Below, in pieces: positions 23,842 to 32,887 of a stretch of 64,000 nt of DNA; the stretch's first letter is position 1; the number at the start of each line of letters is the position of its first letter. The notes under the pieces are model-generated. The model saw only the letters and a program-made list of their open reading frames with translations. It did not search any database and was not told where the DNA came from. The position numbers were made by a program, and so were the translations under genes. The stretch comes from Nocardioides sp. SLBN-35 (GTDB taxonomy: Bacteria > Actinomycetota > Actinomycetes > Propionibacteriales > Nocardioidaceae). The DNA lies in NCBI RefSeq assembly GCF_006715725.1, contig NZ_VFNU01000001.1:4278001-4342000 (forward strand). The letters run 5' to 3'.

Positions 23842-24958
23842 GGCCCAGGCGACTGCGGAAGACCTCTCCGTCGACGTCCACGAACACTCCCCCGGGACCC
23901 ACGATCCGGACACTCGCCACGTGACCGCCGCTGGGCGTATCCAGCGTCAGCTGGAGCGACTGGAAGTCCCCGACCTTGGGGAACGCAGTTTCGATCGAGG
24001 ACGCGGGAACCACGGCCGTCCATGATGTCTTCGGGTCATAGGGGTCAGGTGCTGCCGCCAGGTAGGGCTCGCCACCGCCAGCGGTCCAGCCACCGTTGCT
24101 CGAGGAGAACTGCGTGTACGCGGGCAACCCACCGTACGTCCGGATCTGCCCGGCCGTGGCCGCGATGGCGGCGTTCGACTCGGGCTGCTCGACGGCGATG
24201 CCTCGATAGACCTGCGACTGGGTGGTGTCGTACACGTCGAACGGACCGTGGTCCTCGGTGTCGCGCTCGAAGATCGCGTACGTGCGGGCAGCCACGGCCT
24301 GCGCCTGGACCGCCTGCGGGTTCCACTTCGCGGGCATCTCGGCGGGCACCACGCCGCGCAGGTACTTCTCCACGCTCACCACGTTGACGGTGTCGCGGCC
24401 CTGCCCGTTGGCCGGCACGACGGAGCGGATCTTGCCGCGGTAGTCGGCGGCCCCGCCGGGCACGTAGAGCCGCAGGGTGCCGCCCTTGCCCTGGAACTCG
24501 GCCTGCCCCGGGATGATCCGGACCTTGTGCCAGCGCTTGGTCTTCACCGACAGCTTCGTGTCGGCGCCGTGCGCGGTCAGCTTCCAGCGCTTCGCGCCAC
24601 GCTTGCGCAGCTTCCACGCCTTCCCGGTGGCCAGGCTGCGGACCTTGAGCCGCGACCGGTGCTGGACCACGACGTTGCTCGAGGTGTCGGCGGTGATCAG
24701 CACCTTGACCGAGCCGCCACCGACGCCGGTCGCCGTGCCCGGGTAGTAGAAGTCGAGGATGGCCGCGGCCGGCTGTCCGGCGTTGGCACGGGCCTGCGCG
24801 CCATACTGCGAGAGCCCTCGGCCATGCCCCCAGCCCGTGCCGGTCAACGTGACCGTGTCAGGGCCCGCGGCGGGCGCGGACGCATGCGCCGGCGGGACGG
24901 CGAGCCCGAGGGCCAGACCGGCAGCGAGAGTGGTGACGGTTCGCGGGAACAGGCGCAT
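23810..24958 (-). CDS. SpoIID/LytB domain secreted protein
   Basis: 382 residues: signal peptide (to about residue 27, AHA), then the GTGWGHGRGLSQYGA motif near residue 40, a Lys/Arg-rich middle region and a SpoIID domain from about 190 (KYLRGVVPAEMPAKW, AVQAQAVAARTYA). SpoIID proteins are lytic transglycosylases acting on peptidoglycan denuded of peptide; in non-sporulating actinobacteria a cell-wall role is likely. A TACTCT box (24965-24970) ends six bases before the ATG. The Lys-rich insert could bind wall polymers. Confidence 0.85.
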   Translation of the reverse strand: MRLFPRTVTTLAAGLALGLAVPPAHASAPAAGPDTVTLTGTGWGHGRGLSQYGAQARANAGQPAAAILDFYYPGTATGVGGGSVKVLITADTSSNVVVQHRSRLKVRSLATGKAWKLRKRGAKRWKLTAHGADTKLSVKTKRWHKVRIIPGQAEFQGKGGTLRLYVPGGAADYRGKIRSVVPANGQGRDTVNVVSVEKYLRGVVPAEMPAKWNPQAVQAQAVAARTYAIFERDTEDHGPFDVYDTTQSQVYRGIAVEQPESNAAIAATAGQIRTYGGLPAYTQFSSSNGGWTAGGGEPYLAAAPDPYDPKTSWTAVVPASSIETAFPKVGDFQSLQLTLDTPSGGHVASVRIVGPGGVFVDVDGEVFRSRLGLRSTMFAQTA

Positions 24959-25015
24959 CGTCCGAGAGTAGCCGCCGGTTGAAGCCGCGGCCGCGGTGCG
25001 CAATAGGCTTCGACC

Positions 25016-27664
25016 ATGACCGAGCCCGACAGCACGCAGACCCCGGACCCGACCGACGCGCCCGACGGCGCCGTCGTCGTACCGGACAAGCCCGCGCTGG
25101 AGGGGCTCGAGGAGAAGTGGGCGCAGCGCTGGAAGGACGCCGACACCTACGGCTTCGACCGCACCCAGCCGCGCGAGAACGTCTACGCGATCGACACCCC
25201 GCCGCCGACCGTCAGCGGCAGCCTGCACGTCGGGCACGTCTTCTCCTACACCCACACCGACCTGATCGCCCGCTTCCAGCGGATGCAGGGCAAGTCCGTC
25301 TTCTACCCGATGGGCTGGGACGACAACGGCCTGCCCACCGAGCGCCGCGTGCAGAACTACTTCGGCGTGCGGTGCGACCCGTCGCTGCCCTACGACGCCG
25401 ACTTCACCCCGCCCGAGAAGCCGGACCCGAAGCGCCAGGTCCCGATCAGCCGGCCCAACTTCATCGCGCTGTGCGAGCAGCTGGTCGAGCAGGACGAGAA
25501 GGTCTTCGAGGACCTGTGGCGCACCCTGGGCCTCAGCGTCGACTGGAACACGACCTACACCACGATCGGCACCAAGGCGCAGACCGTCAGCCAGCGCGCG
25601 TTCCTGCGCAACCTGGCCCGCGGCGAGGCCTACCTCCAGGAGGCGCCGACGCTGTGGGACGTCACCTTCCAGACCGCGGTCGCGCAGGCCGAGCTGGAGG
25701 CGCGTGACTACGCCGGCGCCTACCACCGGGTCGCCTTCCATTCCCCTGCGCAGCCCGACGGCTCGCCGGGCAAGCCTGTTTACATCGAGACCACCCGGCC
25801 CGAGCTGATCCCGTCGGTGGTCGCGCTGATCGCGCACCCCGACGACGAGCGCTACCAGGACCTCTTCGGTACGACGGTCACCTCGCCGGTCTTCGGCGTC
25901 GAGATCCCCGTGCTGGCCCATGCCGCCGCCGAGAAGGACAAGGGCGCCGGCATCGCGATGTGCTGCACCTTCGGTGACCTCACCGACGTCCAGTGGTGGC
26001 GCGAGCTGCAGCTGCCGGTGCGCACCGTCATCGGCCGCGACGGCCGGCTGACCCGCGAGACGCCCGAGTGGCTCTCCTCGGAGCAGGCCTCGACGGCGTA
26101 CGAGGACCTCCAGGGCAAGACCGTCCACTCCGCCCGCGAGGCGATGGTCGCCAAGCTCAAGGAGTCCGGTGACCTCGACGGCGACCCGAAGCCGACGCAG
26201 CGGATGGCGAACTTCTACGAGAAGGGCGACAAGCCGCTCGAGATCGTCTCCACCCGCCAGTGGTACATCCGCAACGGCGGCCGCGACGCCGGGATCCGCA
26301 AGCAGATGCTCGAGCGCGGCTCGGAGATCGACTGGCTGCCGCCGCACATGAAGCACCGCTTCGACAACTGGGTGGGCGGCCTCAACGGTGACTGGCTGAT
26401 CTCACGCCAGCGCTTCTTCGGCATCCCGTTCCCGGTCTGGTACCCCCTCGACGCCGAGGGCGAGCCCGACTACACGCGGCTCCTCCTGCCGACCGAGGCC
26501 GATCTGCCGATCGACCCGTCGACCCAGGCGCCGACCGGCTACACCGAGGAGCAGCGCGGCAAGCCGGGCGGCTTCATCGGCGACCCCGACGTGATGGACA
26601 CCTGGGCCACCTCGTCCCTGACCCCGCACATCGCGGGCGGCTGGGAGTCCGACCCCGACCTGTGGTCGCGGGTGTTCCCGATGGACCTGGCCACCCAGGC
26701 CCACGACATCATCCGCACCTGGCTGTTCTCCCGCGTCGTGCGCGCGCACTTCGAGAACCACGTCGCCCCGTGGTCGCACGCGATGATCTCGGGCTTCATC
26801 GTCGACCCCGACCGCAAGAAGATGTCGAAGTCCAAGGGCAATGTCGTGGTCCCCAACGAGATCCTCGACAAGTACGGCGCCGACGCGGTCCGCTGGCGTG
26901 CGGCCATCGCCCGCCCCGGCCTGGACTCGCCGTTCGACGAGACCCAGATGAAGGTCGGCCGCCGGCTGGCGATGAAGGTCCTCAACGCCTCGAAGTTCGT
27001 GCTCGGCAGCGTCGGCGCGACCACGTTCAGCGCCGCCGCGGTCAGCCAGCCGGTCGACACCGCGCTGCTCGGCCGCCTCGGCGGCGTCGTCCGCCGCGCC
27101 ACCGAGGCGTTCGAGGCCTACGACTACACCACCGCGCTCGAGGTCAGCGAGAAGTTCTTCTGGGAGTTCTGCGACGACTACCTCGAGCTGGTCAAGGAGC
27201 GCGCGTACGCCGGCGACGGCGACGCCTCGTCCTCCGCCCGAGCCACCCTCGCCCTCGCCCTGCAGGTCCAGCTCCGGCTGCTCGCGCCCTTCCTCCCCTA
27301 TGTCACCGAGGAGGTCTGGTCGTGGTGGCAGGAGGGCTCGGTGCACACCGCCGCCTGGCCGAGCGTCACCGAGCTCGGCTCCCCCGCCGCCTCCGACGGC
27401 TCCCTGATCGACGCCGTCGCGGCCGCCCTGTCCGGCATCCGCGGCGCCAAGTCGGCCGCCAAGGTCAAGATGCGCGCACCGCTCGCCCGGGTCGAGGTCA
27501 GCGGTCCCGCACGCCTGGTCGAGGCCGCCGAGAAGGCTGCCGAGGACCTGCGCCGCAGCGGCAACGTGGTCGGTGAGCTGGTCTTCACGGTCGCCGAGGA
27601 CGCCACCGAGCTGAGCGTCACCGCCGAGATCGCGGAGGAGGAGCCGGAGGCTCCGAAGGAGTAG
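25016..27664 (+). CDS. valS: Valyl-tRNA synthetase
   Basis: 882-residue class I synthetase that charges tRNA-Val. The HIGH motif is HVGH near residue 73 (PTVSGSLHVGHVF), the KMSKS loop is KKMSKSKGN near 602, with the CP1 editing domain between (from about 230) and a short helical anticodon-binding region after. It lacks the long C-terminal coiled-coil of many bacterial ValRS and has WYIRNGGRD, as in the actinobacterial/archaeal-like lineage. TAGGCT (25004-25009) ends six bases before the ATG: leaderless, with no room for a T-box. Confidence 0.95.
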   Translation: MTEPDSTQTPDPTDAPDGAVVVPDKPALEGLEEKWAQRWKDADTYGFDRTQPRENVYAIDTPPPTVSGSLHVGHVFSYTHTDLIARFQRMQGKSVFYPMGWDDNGLPTERRVQNYFGVRCDPSLPYDADFTPPEKPDPKRQVPISRPNFIALCEQLVEQDEKVFEDLWRTLGLSVDWNTTYTTIGTKAQTVSQRAFLRNLARGEAYLQEAPTLWDVTFQTAVAQAELEARDYAGAYHRVAFHSPAQPDGSPGKPVYIETTRPELIPSVVALIAHPDDERYQDLFGTTVTSPVFGVEIPVLAHAAAEKDKGAGIAMCCTFGDLTDVQWWRELQLPVRTVIGRDGRLTRETPEWLSSEQASTAYEDLQGKTVHSAREAMVAKLKESGDLDGDPKPTQRMANFYEKGDKPLEIVSTRQWYIRNGGRDAGIRKQMLERGSEIDWLPPHMKHRFDNWVGGLNGDWLISRQRFFGIPFPVWYPLDAEGEPDYTRLLLPTEADLPIDPSTQAPTGYTEEQRGKPGGFIGDPDVMDTWATSSLTPHIAGGWESDPDLWSRVFPMDLATQAHDIIRTWLFSRVVRAHFENHVAPWSHAMISGFIVDPDRKKMSKSKGNVVVPNEILDKYGADAVRWRAAIARPGLDSPFDETQMKVGRRLAMKVLNASKFVLGSVGATTFSAAAVSQPVDTALLGRLGGVVRRATEAFEAYDYTTALEVSEKFFWEFCDDYLELVKERAYAGDGDASSSARATLALALQVQLRLLAPFLPYVTEEVWSWWQEGSVHTAAWPSVTELGSPAASDGSLIDAVAAALSGIRGAKSAAKVKMRAPLARVEVSGPARLVEAAEKAAEDLRRSGNVVGELVFTVAEDATELSVTAEIAEEEPEAPKE

Positions 27665-27671
27665 GTCCGGT

Positions 27672-27689
27672 CCGGGCTCAGTCGCCCGG
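27672..27689. terminator. Short hairpin between valS and convergent DUF4235 gene
   Basis: CCGGGC and GCCCGG form a 6-bp stem around TCAGTC, starting 8 bases after the valS stop and including the stop codon of the opposing gene. Weak but well placed for termination of both. Confidence 0.45.
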
Positions 27690-27974
27690 CCACTCCCCCG
27701 TCCAGCGCTCGAAGGCGCGCGCACCGCCGCGGTCGATGAGCGCCCGGACGGCCGAGAAGATCGCTCCCTGCACCATCGCCGCGACCAGGATCTTGCGCAG
27801 CCGGTACTCCGACTGCAACGGCTTGGGCGGATCGTCGGTCGCCTGCGGGTCGACCCGCTTCCACACCTGTTGGAAGACCTGGCCCGCGATGAGCCCGCCG
27901 AGGAGGCTGCCGGCGAGCCCCCACGGGCGGTAGAGCAGCTTGGCCGAGCGGCTGGTCCGCTTCTCGTGCGTCAT
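27678..27974 (-). CDS. DUF4235 membrane protein
   Basis: 98 residues: a basic N-terminus, then YRPWGLAGSLLGGLIAGQVF (first membrane segment) and KILVAAMVQGAIFSAVRALID (second), the signature of DUF4235. Function unknown. ATG overlaps the stop of the DUF3618 gene by four bases. The trio holin-like, DUF3618, DUF4235 is common in actinobacteria and probably acts together at the membrane. Confidence 0.85.
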   Translation of the reverse strand: MTHEKRTSRSAKLLYRPWGLAGSLLGGLIAGQVFQQVWKRVDPQATDDPPKPLQSEYRLRKILVAAMVQGAIFSAVRALIDRGGARAFERWTGEWPGD

Positions 27975-28180
27975 CGCCGGCCTCCCCGGCGCCGCAGCAC
28001 GACCGCAGCCGCCGCGAGCGACACCACTGCGGCGACGCCGATCGCGACCCCGCGCGAGCGCCTGGCGAGCCGCGCGACCAGGACGTCGACGTCGCCGGCG
28101 AGCTCCGCGCGGGTGTGCTCGATGGTCCGCTCGAGCTCCTCGACGCCGGCACCGTCCGCGGCGGCCCGGTGGCCGCTCAT
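27971..28180 (-). CDS. DUF3618 membrane protein
   Basis: 69 residues. The first half (GVEELERTIEHTRAELAGDV) is the helical DUF3618 motif, and the second is one membrane helix with an Arg-rich tail. Function unknown. It overlaps both neighbours by four bases (ATGA), so translation of the three genes is coupled. Confidence 0.85.
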   Translation of the reverse strand: MSGHRAAADGAGVEELERTIEHTRAELAGDVDVLVARLARRSRGVAIGVAAVVSLAAAAVVLRRRGGRR

Positions 28181-28593
28181 CGCGGGTGCCTGATCGCCGC
28201 GACGTCCTCGCGGACGCCGGCCAGCGCCCGCTCGGGGACCGGCGGGGTCGCGGCCGCGACGCGCTTGCGCCCGACGAGGGCGACCACGCCGGCGACCGCG
28301 AGCAGGGCCACGCCCACGACCAGTCCGGCCAGCCAGGCCGGGAGGGCGAGCGCCAGCGCGAGGATCGCGGTGGCGAGCAGCACGCCGACGCCGTACAGGG
28401 CCAACAGGCCGGCGGCGCCGAGCATCCCGGCGCCGATCCCGAGCCCGTTGGCCTTCTCGGTCGTCTCCACACGGGCCAGGCGCAGCTCGTCGCGCACCAG
28501 CTCGCGCACGTCTTCGGAGATCCGGGCGACGAGCTGGCCGGTCGTCAGCGCCCCGGCCCCTCGGGAGTCGGTGGTCGGTGGATGAACAGTCAT
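28177..28593 (-). CDS. Phage holin family (Actinobacterial Holin-X) membrane protein
   Basis: 138 residues: an amphipathic N-terminal helix (QLVARISEDVRELVRDELRLA) and two strong membrane segments (about residues 50-78 and 82-105), the pattern of the Holin-X / phage_holin_3_6 group. Despite the name these are chromosomal membrane proteins, and there is no endolysin or phage gene nearby. First gene of the DUF3618/DUF4235 operon. Confidence 0.8.
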   Translation of the reverse strand: MTVHPPTTDSRGAGALTTGQLVARISEDVRELVRDELRLARVETTEKANGLGIGAGMLGAAGLLALYGVGVLLATAILALALALPAWLAGLVVGVALLAVAGVVALVGRKRVAAATPPVPERALAGVREDVAAIRHPR

Positions 28594-28627
28594 GCCTGGT
28601 CGGTTCCCGAAGTCGGGGAACCGATAC

Positions 28628-28645
28628 GGACCGGTCAGCCGGTCC
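28628..28645 (-). terminator. Hairpin after clpX
   Basis: GGACCGG and CCGGTCC pair over a TCAG loop, 6 bases after the clpX stop. It separates clpX from the holin-like operon start at 28593. Confidence 0.6.
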
Positions 28646-28651
28646 CCGGGA

Positions 28652-29929
28652 TCAGGCCGACTTCTTCTTCTTGGACTCGCGCAGCACCAGCGTCGGCGCG
28701 ACCTCGTCGTCGACGACCTCCTTGGTCACCACGACCTTCTCGACGTCGCCGCGGCTGGGGACGTCGTACATGACGTGGAGGAGGACCTCCTCGATGATCG
28801 CGCGCAGGCCGCGGGCGCCGGTGCCGCGCTCGAGGGCCTTGTCGGCGATCGCGCCGATGGCGTCGTCGGTGAACTCCAGCTCGACGCCGTCGAGCTCGAA
28901 GAGCTTCTTGTACTGCTTCACCAAGGCGTTGCGCGGCTCGGTGAGGATCTGGACCAGGGCGTCCTGGTCGAGCGGGCTGACGCTCGCGATCAGCGGCAGG
29001 CGGCCGATGAACTCGGGGATCAGGCCGAACTTGGTGAGGTCCTCGGGGCGGACCTGGGCGAGCAGGTCGTCGGCGGCGCGCTCGGCCTCGCCGCGCGGCT
29101 CGGCGGTGAAGCCCAGGGACTTCTTGCCGACCCGCTGCTCGATGATGTGCTCGAGGCCGGCGAACGCACCGCCCACCACGAACAGGATGTTGGTGGTGTC
29201 GATCTGGATGAACTCCTGGTGCGGGTGCTTGCGGCCACCCTGCGGGGGCACCGAGGCGGTGGTGCCCTCGATGATCTTCAGCAGCGCCTGCTGGACGCCC
29301 TCACCGGAGACGTCGCGCGTGATCGAGGGGTTCTCGGCCTTGCGGGCCACCTTGTCGATCTCGTCGATGTAGATGATGCCGGTCTCGGCCTTCTTGACGT
29401 CGTAGTCGGCGGCCTGGATCAGCTTGAGGAGGATGTTCTCGACGTCCTCGCCGACGTAGCCCGCCTCGGTCAGCGCCGTGGCGTCGGCGATCGCGAACGG
29501 GACGTTGAGCATCCGGGCCAGCGTCTGGGCGAGGTAGGTCTTGCCGCAGCCGGTCGGGCCGATGACGAGGATGTTGGACTTGGCCACCTCGACGACCTCG
29601 TCCTTGCTGTGCTTGCCGGAGATGGGCTGCACCCCGGCCTGGACGCGCTTGTAGTGGTTGTAGACCGCGACCGCGAGGGACTTCTTGGCCTGCTCCTGCC
29701 CGATGACGTAGGAGTTCAGGAACTCGAAGATCTCCTTGGGCTTCGGCAGGTCAGCGAGCTCGACCTCGGAGCCCTCGGCGAGCTCCTCCTCGATGATCTC
29801 GTTGCACAGGTCGATGCACTCGTCACAGATGTAGACACCCGGACCAGCGATGAGCTTCTTGACCTGCTTCTGGCTCTTGCCGCAGAACGAGCACTTCAAC
29901 AGGTCGCCACCGTCACCGATGCGTGCCAC
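28652..29929 (-). CDS. clpX: ATP-dependent Clp protease ATP-binding subunit ClpX
   Basis: 425-residue AAA+ unfoldase that recognises tagged proteins and feeds them to ClpP. The N-terminal zinc domain has C13, C16, C35 and C38; the Walker A motif GPTGCGKT is at 124-131; Walker B is IIYIDEIDK. ClpX-specific pore and IGF-type loop regions fall in conserved sequence (LTKFGLIPEFIGRLP near the C-terminal third). The GTG start has AGGAGG four bases upstream. It lies 119 bases after clpP2 and may be read from that operon or its own promoter. Confidence 0.96.
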   Translation of the reverse strand: MARIGDGGDLLKCSFCGKSQKQVKKLIAGPGVYICDECIDLCNEIIEEELAEGSEVELADLPKPKEIFEFLNSYVIGQEQAKKSLAVAVYNHYKRVQAGVQPISGKHSKDEVVEVAKSNILVIGPTGCGKTYLAQTLARMLNVPFAIADATALTEAGYVGEDVENILLKLIQAADYDVKKAETGIIYIDEIDKVARKAENPSITRDVSGEGVQQALLKIIEGTTASVPPQGGRKHPHQEFIQIDTTNILFVVGGAFAGLEHIIEQRVGKKSLGFTAEPRGEAERAADDLLAQVRPEDLTKFGLIPEFIGRLPLIASVSPLDQDALVQILTEPRNALVKQYKKLFELDGVELEFTDDAIGAIADKALERGTGARGLRAIIEEVLLHVMYDVPSRGDVEKVVVTKEVVDDEVAPTLVLRESKKKKSA

Positions 29930-30048
29930 GGGTCCTCCTCACAATCGAACTACCCGACGGTACCCCCTGCCACGCTCCGGCGGGAGCGTGACACGAGGGG
30001 TACGTCGGGATGCTCATCGGTCTTGTTCGTTCTCGTCTGAGCCGCGGC

Positions 30049-30657
30049 TCAGGCGAGGGCCGGGGTCTTCTTGAGGGACTCGAGCACGGCGTCGATCAGG
30101 CCGTACTCGATCGCACCCTGGGCGGTGAGGATCTTGTCGCGCTCGATGTCGCGGCTGACGTCCTCGACGGACTTGCCCGAGTGGTCGCTGATCATCTTCT
30201 CGAGGAGCTCGCGCATGCGCAGGATCTCGTTGGCCTGGATCTCGATGTCCGAGGTCTGGCCGAACGTGCCCTCGGTGTAGGGCTGGTGGATCAGGATCCG
30301 GCTGTTGGGCAGGGCGAGGCGCTTGCCCTTGGCGCCCGCAGCGAGGAGGATCGCCGCGGCCGAGGCCGCCTGGCCGATGCACACCGTCTGCACGTCCGGC
30401 TTGATGAACTGGATCGTGTCGTAGATGGCGGTCAGCGCGGTGAAGGAGCCGCCGGGGCTGTTGATGTAGATGCTGATGTCCTGGTCGGGGTTCATCGACT
30501 GCAGGCACAGCAGCTGGGCGATGACGGCGTTGGCGACGTCGTCGGAGATCGGCGTGCCGAGGTAGATGATGCGGTCCTCGAACAGCTTGGCGTAGGGGTC
30601 GATCCGGCGGAAGCCGTAGGACGTGCGCTCTTCCCACTGCGGGATGTAGTAGTTCAT
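30049..30657 (-). CDS. clpP2: Clp protease proteolytic subunit ClpP2
   Basis: 202-residue serine protease subunit. Catalytic Ser99 lies in QAASAAAILLAAG, His124 in SRILIHQP and the Asp near residue 173. The early YYIPQWEERTSYG and INSPGGSFTA stretches fit the ClpP2 type of actinobacteria, which forms a mixed 14-mer with ClpP1. It begins 11 bases after the clpP1 stop, so both are made from one mRNA. Confidence 0.95.
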   Translation of the reverse strand: MNYYIPQWEERTSYGFRRIDPYAKLFEDRIIYLGTPISDDVANAVIAQLLCLQSMNPDQDISIYINSPGGSFTALTAIYDTIQFIKPDVQTVCIGQAASAAAILLAAGAKGKRLALPNSRILIHQPYTEGTFGQTSDIEIQANEILRMRELLEKMISDHSGKSVEDVSRDIERDKILTAQGAIEYGLIDAVLESLKKTPALA

Positions 30658-30668
30658 GGCGTGATCAC

Positions 30669-31337
30669 TCAGTCCTTCTTGTGAGCCGGACGGCCCTCGT
30701 CGACGGCTTCCTTGGCACTCTTGACGACCTTGTCGACCAGGCCGTACTCCAGCGCCTCCTGGGCGGTGAACCAGCGGTCGCGGTCGGCGTCCTCGGTGAC
30801 CTGCTCAACGCTCTGGCCGGTGTGGTCGGCGATGAGGTCGAGCAGCACCTTCTTGATGTGGAGCGACTGCTGCGCCTGGATCTTGATGTCGGAGGCGGAG
30901 CCTCCCATGCCCGAGGAGGGCTGGTGCATCATGATCCGCGCGTGCGGCAGGGCGTAGCGCTTGCCCTTGGCGCCGGCGCACAGCAGGAACTGGCCCATCG
31001 AGGCGGCCAGGCCCATGCCGACGGTCGCGACGTCGTTGGGGATGTAGTTCATGGTGTCGTAGATGGCCATGCCGGCGTCCACGGAGCCACCGGGGCTGTT
31101 GATGTGCAGGAAGATGTCCGCCTCGGGGTCCTCGGCCGACAGCAGCAGCAGCTGGGCGCAGATCGCGTTCGCGTTCTGGTCGCGCACCTCGGAGCCGAGG
31201 AACACGATCCGCTCGCGGAGCAGCCGGCTGTAGATGTTGTCGTCGAGGAAGCTGATCCCCGCTCCCCCGTTCATCTGCGGGTTCATCTCATGACCGCGCG
31301 CTGCGTGGTGAGCGCCACCGGGAAGATTCTGAGTCAC
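30669..31337 (-). CDS. clpP1: Clp protease proteolytic subunit ClpP1
   Basis: Serine protease subunit partnering ClpP2. Numbered from the GTG at 31337 it has 222 residues, with Ser113 in GLAASMGQ, His138 in RIMMHQP and the Asp in EDADRDRWFTAQEALEYG. That start is preferred because TAGGGT (31345-31350, minus strand) ends seven bases before it, the leaderless pattern of many genes here; the ATG at 31286 (NPQMNGG follows) would shorten the N-terminus by 17 residues, part of the usual cleavable propeptide region. The start is the only real doubt. Confidence 0.92.
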   Translation of the reverse strand: MTQNLPGGAHHAARGHEMNPQMNGGAGISFLDDNIYSRLLRERIVFLGSEVRDQNANAICAQLLLLSAEDPEADIFLHINSPGGSVDAGMAIYDTMNYIPNDVATVGMGLAASMGQFLLCAGAKGKRYALPHARIMMHQPSSGMGGSASDIKIQAQQSLHIKKVLLDLIADHTGQSVEQVTEDADRDRWFTAQEALEYGLVDKVVKSAKEAVDEGRPAHKKD

Positions 31338-31344
31338 GCGAGTG

Positions 31345-31401
31345 ACCCTAGCCGGACCGGGAGGCAGAACCACGCGTTCGACACCGCTGTTCGCCGACAG
31401 C
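31345..31401 (-). promoter_or_regulatory. clpP1-clpP2 promoter region with inverted repeat
   Basis: TAGGGT at 31345-31350 is the -10 box. About 36 bases further upstream GCTGT and ACAGC flank TCGCCG (31386-31401). In actinobacteria ClgR activates clpP operons, but this repeat does not match the ClgR consensus well as I recall it, so the binder is open. Confidence 0.4.
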
Positions 31402-31480
31402 AGATTCGCGGCGCCCGGTCGTCGTACCCCACCGGTAGCCTGCCGGGAAGCCGACTGCCCCACGCGCTCCAGGAGGTCCC

Positions 31481-32887
31481 ATGCCCGCGGCTCCATCCAC
31501 CGGCCGGCTCGTCGCCGCCGTCACGCTCCTGGCGGGCCTCGGCCTGGCCGCCTGCGACGCCGACGAGGGCGGACCGGAGGGGCCCGACGACGGTGACCGT
31601 ACGACGGCCGCGGCCGCCGTGCTCCACGAGCCGGCGACGACCTGGGAGCTGCGCGCCGACACGGTGCTGCCGGGCGGCCGGTTCGCGCCGCTGGCGCCGG
31701 CGGGCGACGACGAGGTCCCGCAGCCGGGTGGCGTGGTGGTGGGCGACGTCCTGGTGGCCGCGATCACCGACCAGGGCAAGGGTGACGACGGGGCCGCCGC
31801 CTCGCTGCTGGTCGGCGTGTCCGGCGCCGGGAAGGTGCTGTGGAAGGGCGAGGACTACGGCGGCTGCTGGACACCCGACCACGCCGCGCTCTACTGCACC
31901 CGGGGCAACGCCCTGGTCCGGGTGAACGCCGAGACCGGCGGGTCAGGCGCCGGGGCCGAGGTCACCGTCGCCCCGGGCACCACGCCCGTCCTCGACGACG
32001 GCGTCCTCTACGTCGTCGTGACGCCCGCGGGCGCCGACGAGACCGCCTACCCGCCACCGTTCGCGGTCGCGGCGCTCGACGCGACCACGCTGAAGAGCGT
32101 GTGGCCCGGCGGCCCCGCGGGCGCCGCCGAGCTCGCCGGGTTCGGGTCCGGCTCCCCCGCGCTCGACCTGAGCGGCGACGACGTGTCGGTCGCGGCCTGG
32201 AAGGAGACGCCGTCCGGGCAGCCGGACGCCACCCAGTTCGAGCTCGACCGGGCCAGCGGCAAGGTGCTCGGCAGCACCCCGCTCGGCAAGGGCTCGTTCC
32301 TCGAGCGGCCGTGGACCGTGCGCCGCGGCTTCGGCAACGACAAGCTCGAGGTGCTCCTCGGCGACGAGGTGCTGCTGCAGCTCGAGGGCCAGCCGTGGGA
32401 CACCCAGGACCAGCGGCTGACGACCACCGAGGGCCGGGTCGGCGTCGGCGCGACGCTCTACGACGTTACCACCGGCAAGGCGGTCTGGGAGCGGGCCGAC
32501 CTCGGCGACGACCTGGCCGGCTGGCGCTGGACCGCCGACCGGAAGCAGGTCGCGGTGACCGGCTTCGACGCGAAGGCCGGGAAGATGCAGACGACCTACC
32601 TCGACGCCGGGACCGGCAAGACGCTGTGGTCCGGCCCGGGCACCGACGTCGCCCCGACCGAGACCCCCGACGCCTTCGTCCAGGTCGCGAGCGACTACGC
32701 GACCTCGTGGGTCGTGCAGGCCCTGGACCGCACCTCCGGAGAGGTGGCGTGGGAGAAGGACGTCAGCGCGATCGGCGAGGAGGGGTACGACGACGGGGTC
32801 TCGCCCGGCGGCCCGTACGTCTCCCCCAGCGCCGTGTGGCTCGTCGGGGCCTCGACGATCGTGGGCTTCACCGGCTTCCCGGGCTGA
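31481..32887 (+). CDS. Lipoprotein with PQQ-like beta-propeller repeats
   Basis: 468 residues: a lipoprotein signal with lipobox LAAC (Cys about residue 25), an acidic linker, then repeated propeller blades such as LYDVTTGKAVWERADL, YLDAGTGKTLWSGPG and LDRTSGEVAWEKDV, in the PQQ/YVTN-like style. No cofactor site is evident. AGGAGG lies four bases before the ATG. A surface-exposed binding or assembly protein is likely. The 3' end overlaps the convergent response-regulator gene by 20 bases. Confidence 0.75.
   Translation: MPAAPSTGRLVAAVTLLAGLGLAACDADEGGPEGPDDGDRTTAAAAVLHEPATTWELRADTVLPGGRFAPLAPAGDDEVPQPGGVVVGDVLVAAITDQGKGDDGAAASLLVGVSGAGKVLWKGEDYGGCWTPDHAALYCTRGNALVRVNAETGGSGAGAEVTVAPGTTPVLDDGVLYVVVTPAGADETAYPPPFAVAALDATTLKSVWPGGPAGAAELAGFGSGSPALDLSGDDVSVAAWKETPSGQPDATQFELDRASGKVLGSTPLGKGSFLERPWTVRRGFGNDKLEVLLGDEVLLQLEGQPWDTQDQRLTTTEGRVGVGATLYDVTTGKAVWERADLGDDLAGWRWTADRKQVAVTGFDAKAGKMQTTYLDAGTGKTLWSGPGTDVAPTETPDAFVQVASDYATSWVVQALDRTSGEVAWEKDVSAIGEEGYDDGVSPGGPYVSPSAVWLVGASTIVGFTGFPG

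Noticed and set aside
24959..25015. T-box riboswitch upstream of valS
   Set aside because: The TAGGCT box leaves no leader, and the SpoIID promoter fills the rest of the gap.
26402..27724. Antisense frame over the end of valS
   Set aside because: Shadow of valS codons; composition is atypical for a protein.
28177..28593. Prophage remnant because of the holin name
   Set aside because: The holin-like, DUF3618 and DUF4235 genes are a usual chromosomal set; no endolysin, integrase or structural gene nearby.
30669..31496. ClpP1 start at 31496
   Set aside because: This would place the promoter TAGGGT inside the gene and overlap the divergent lipoprotein gene; no ClpP homology there.
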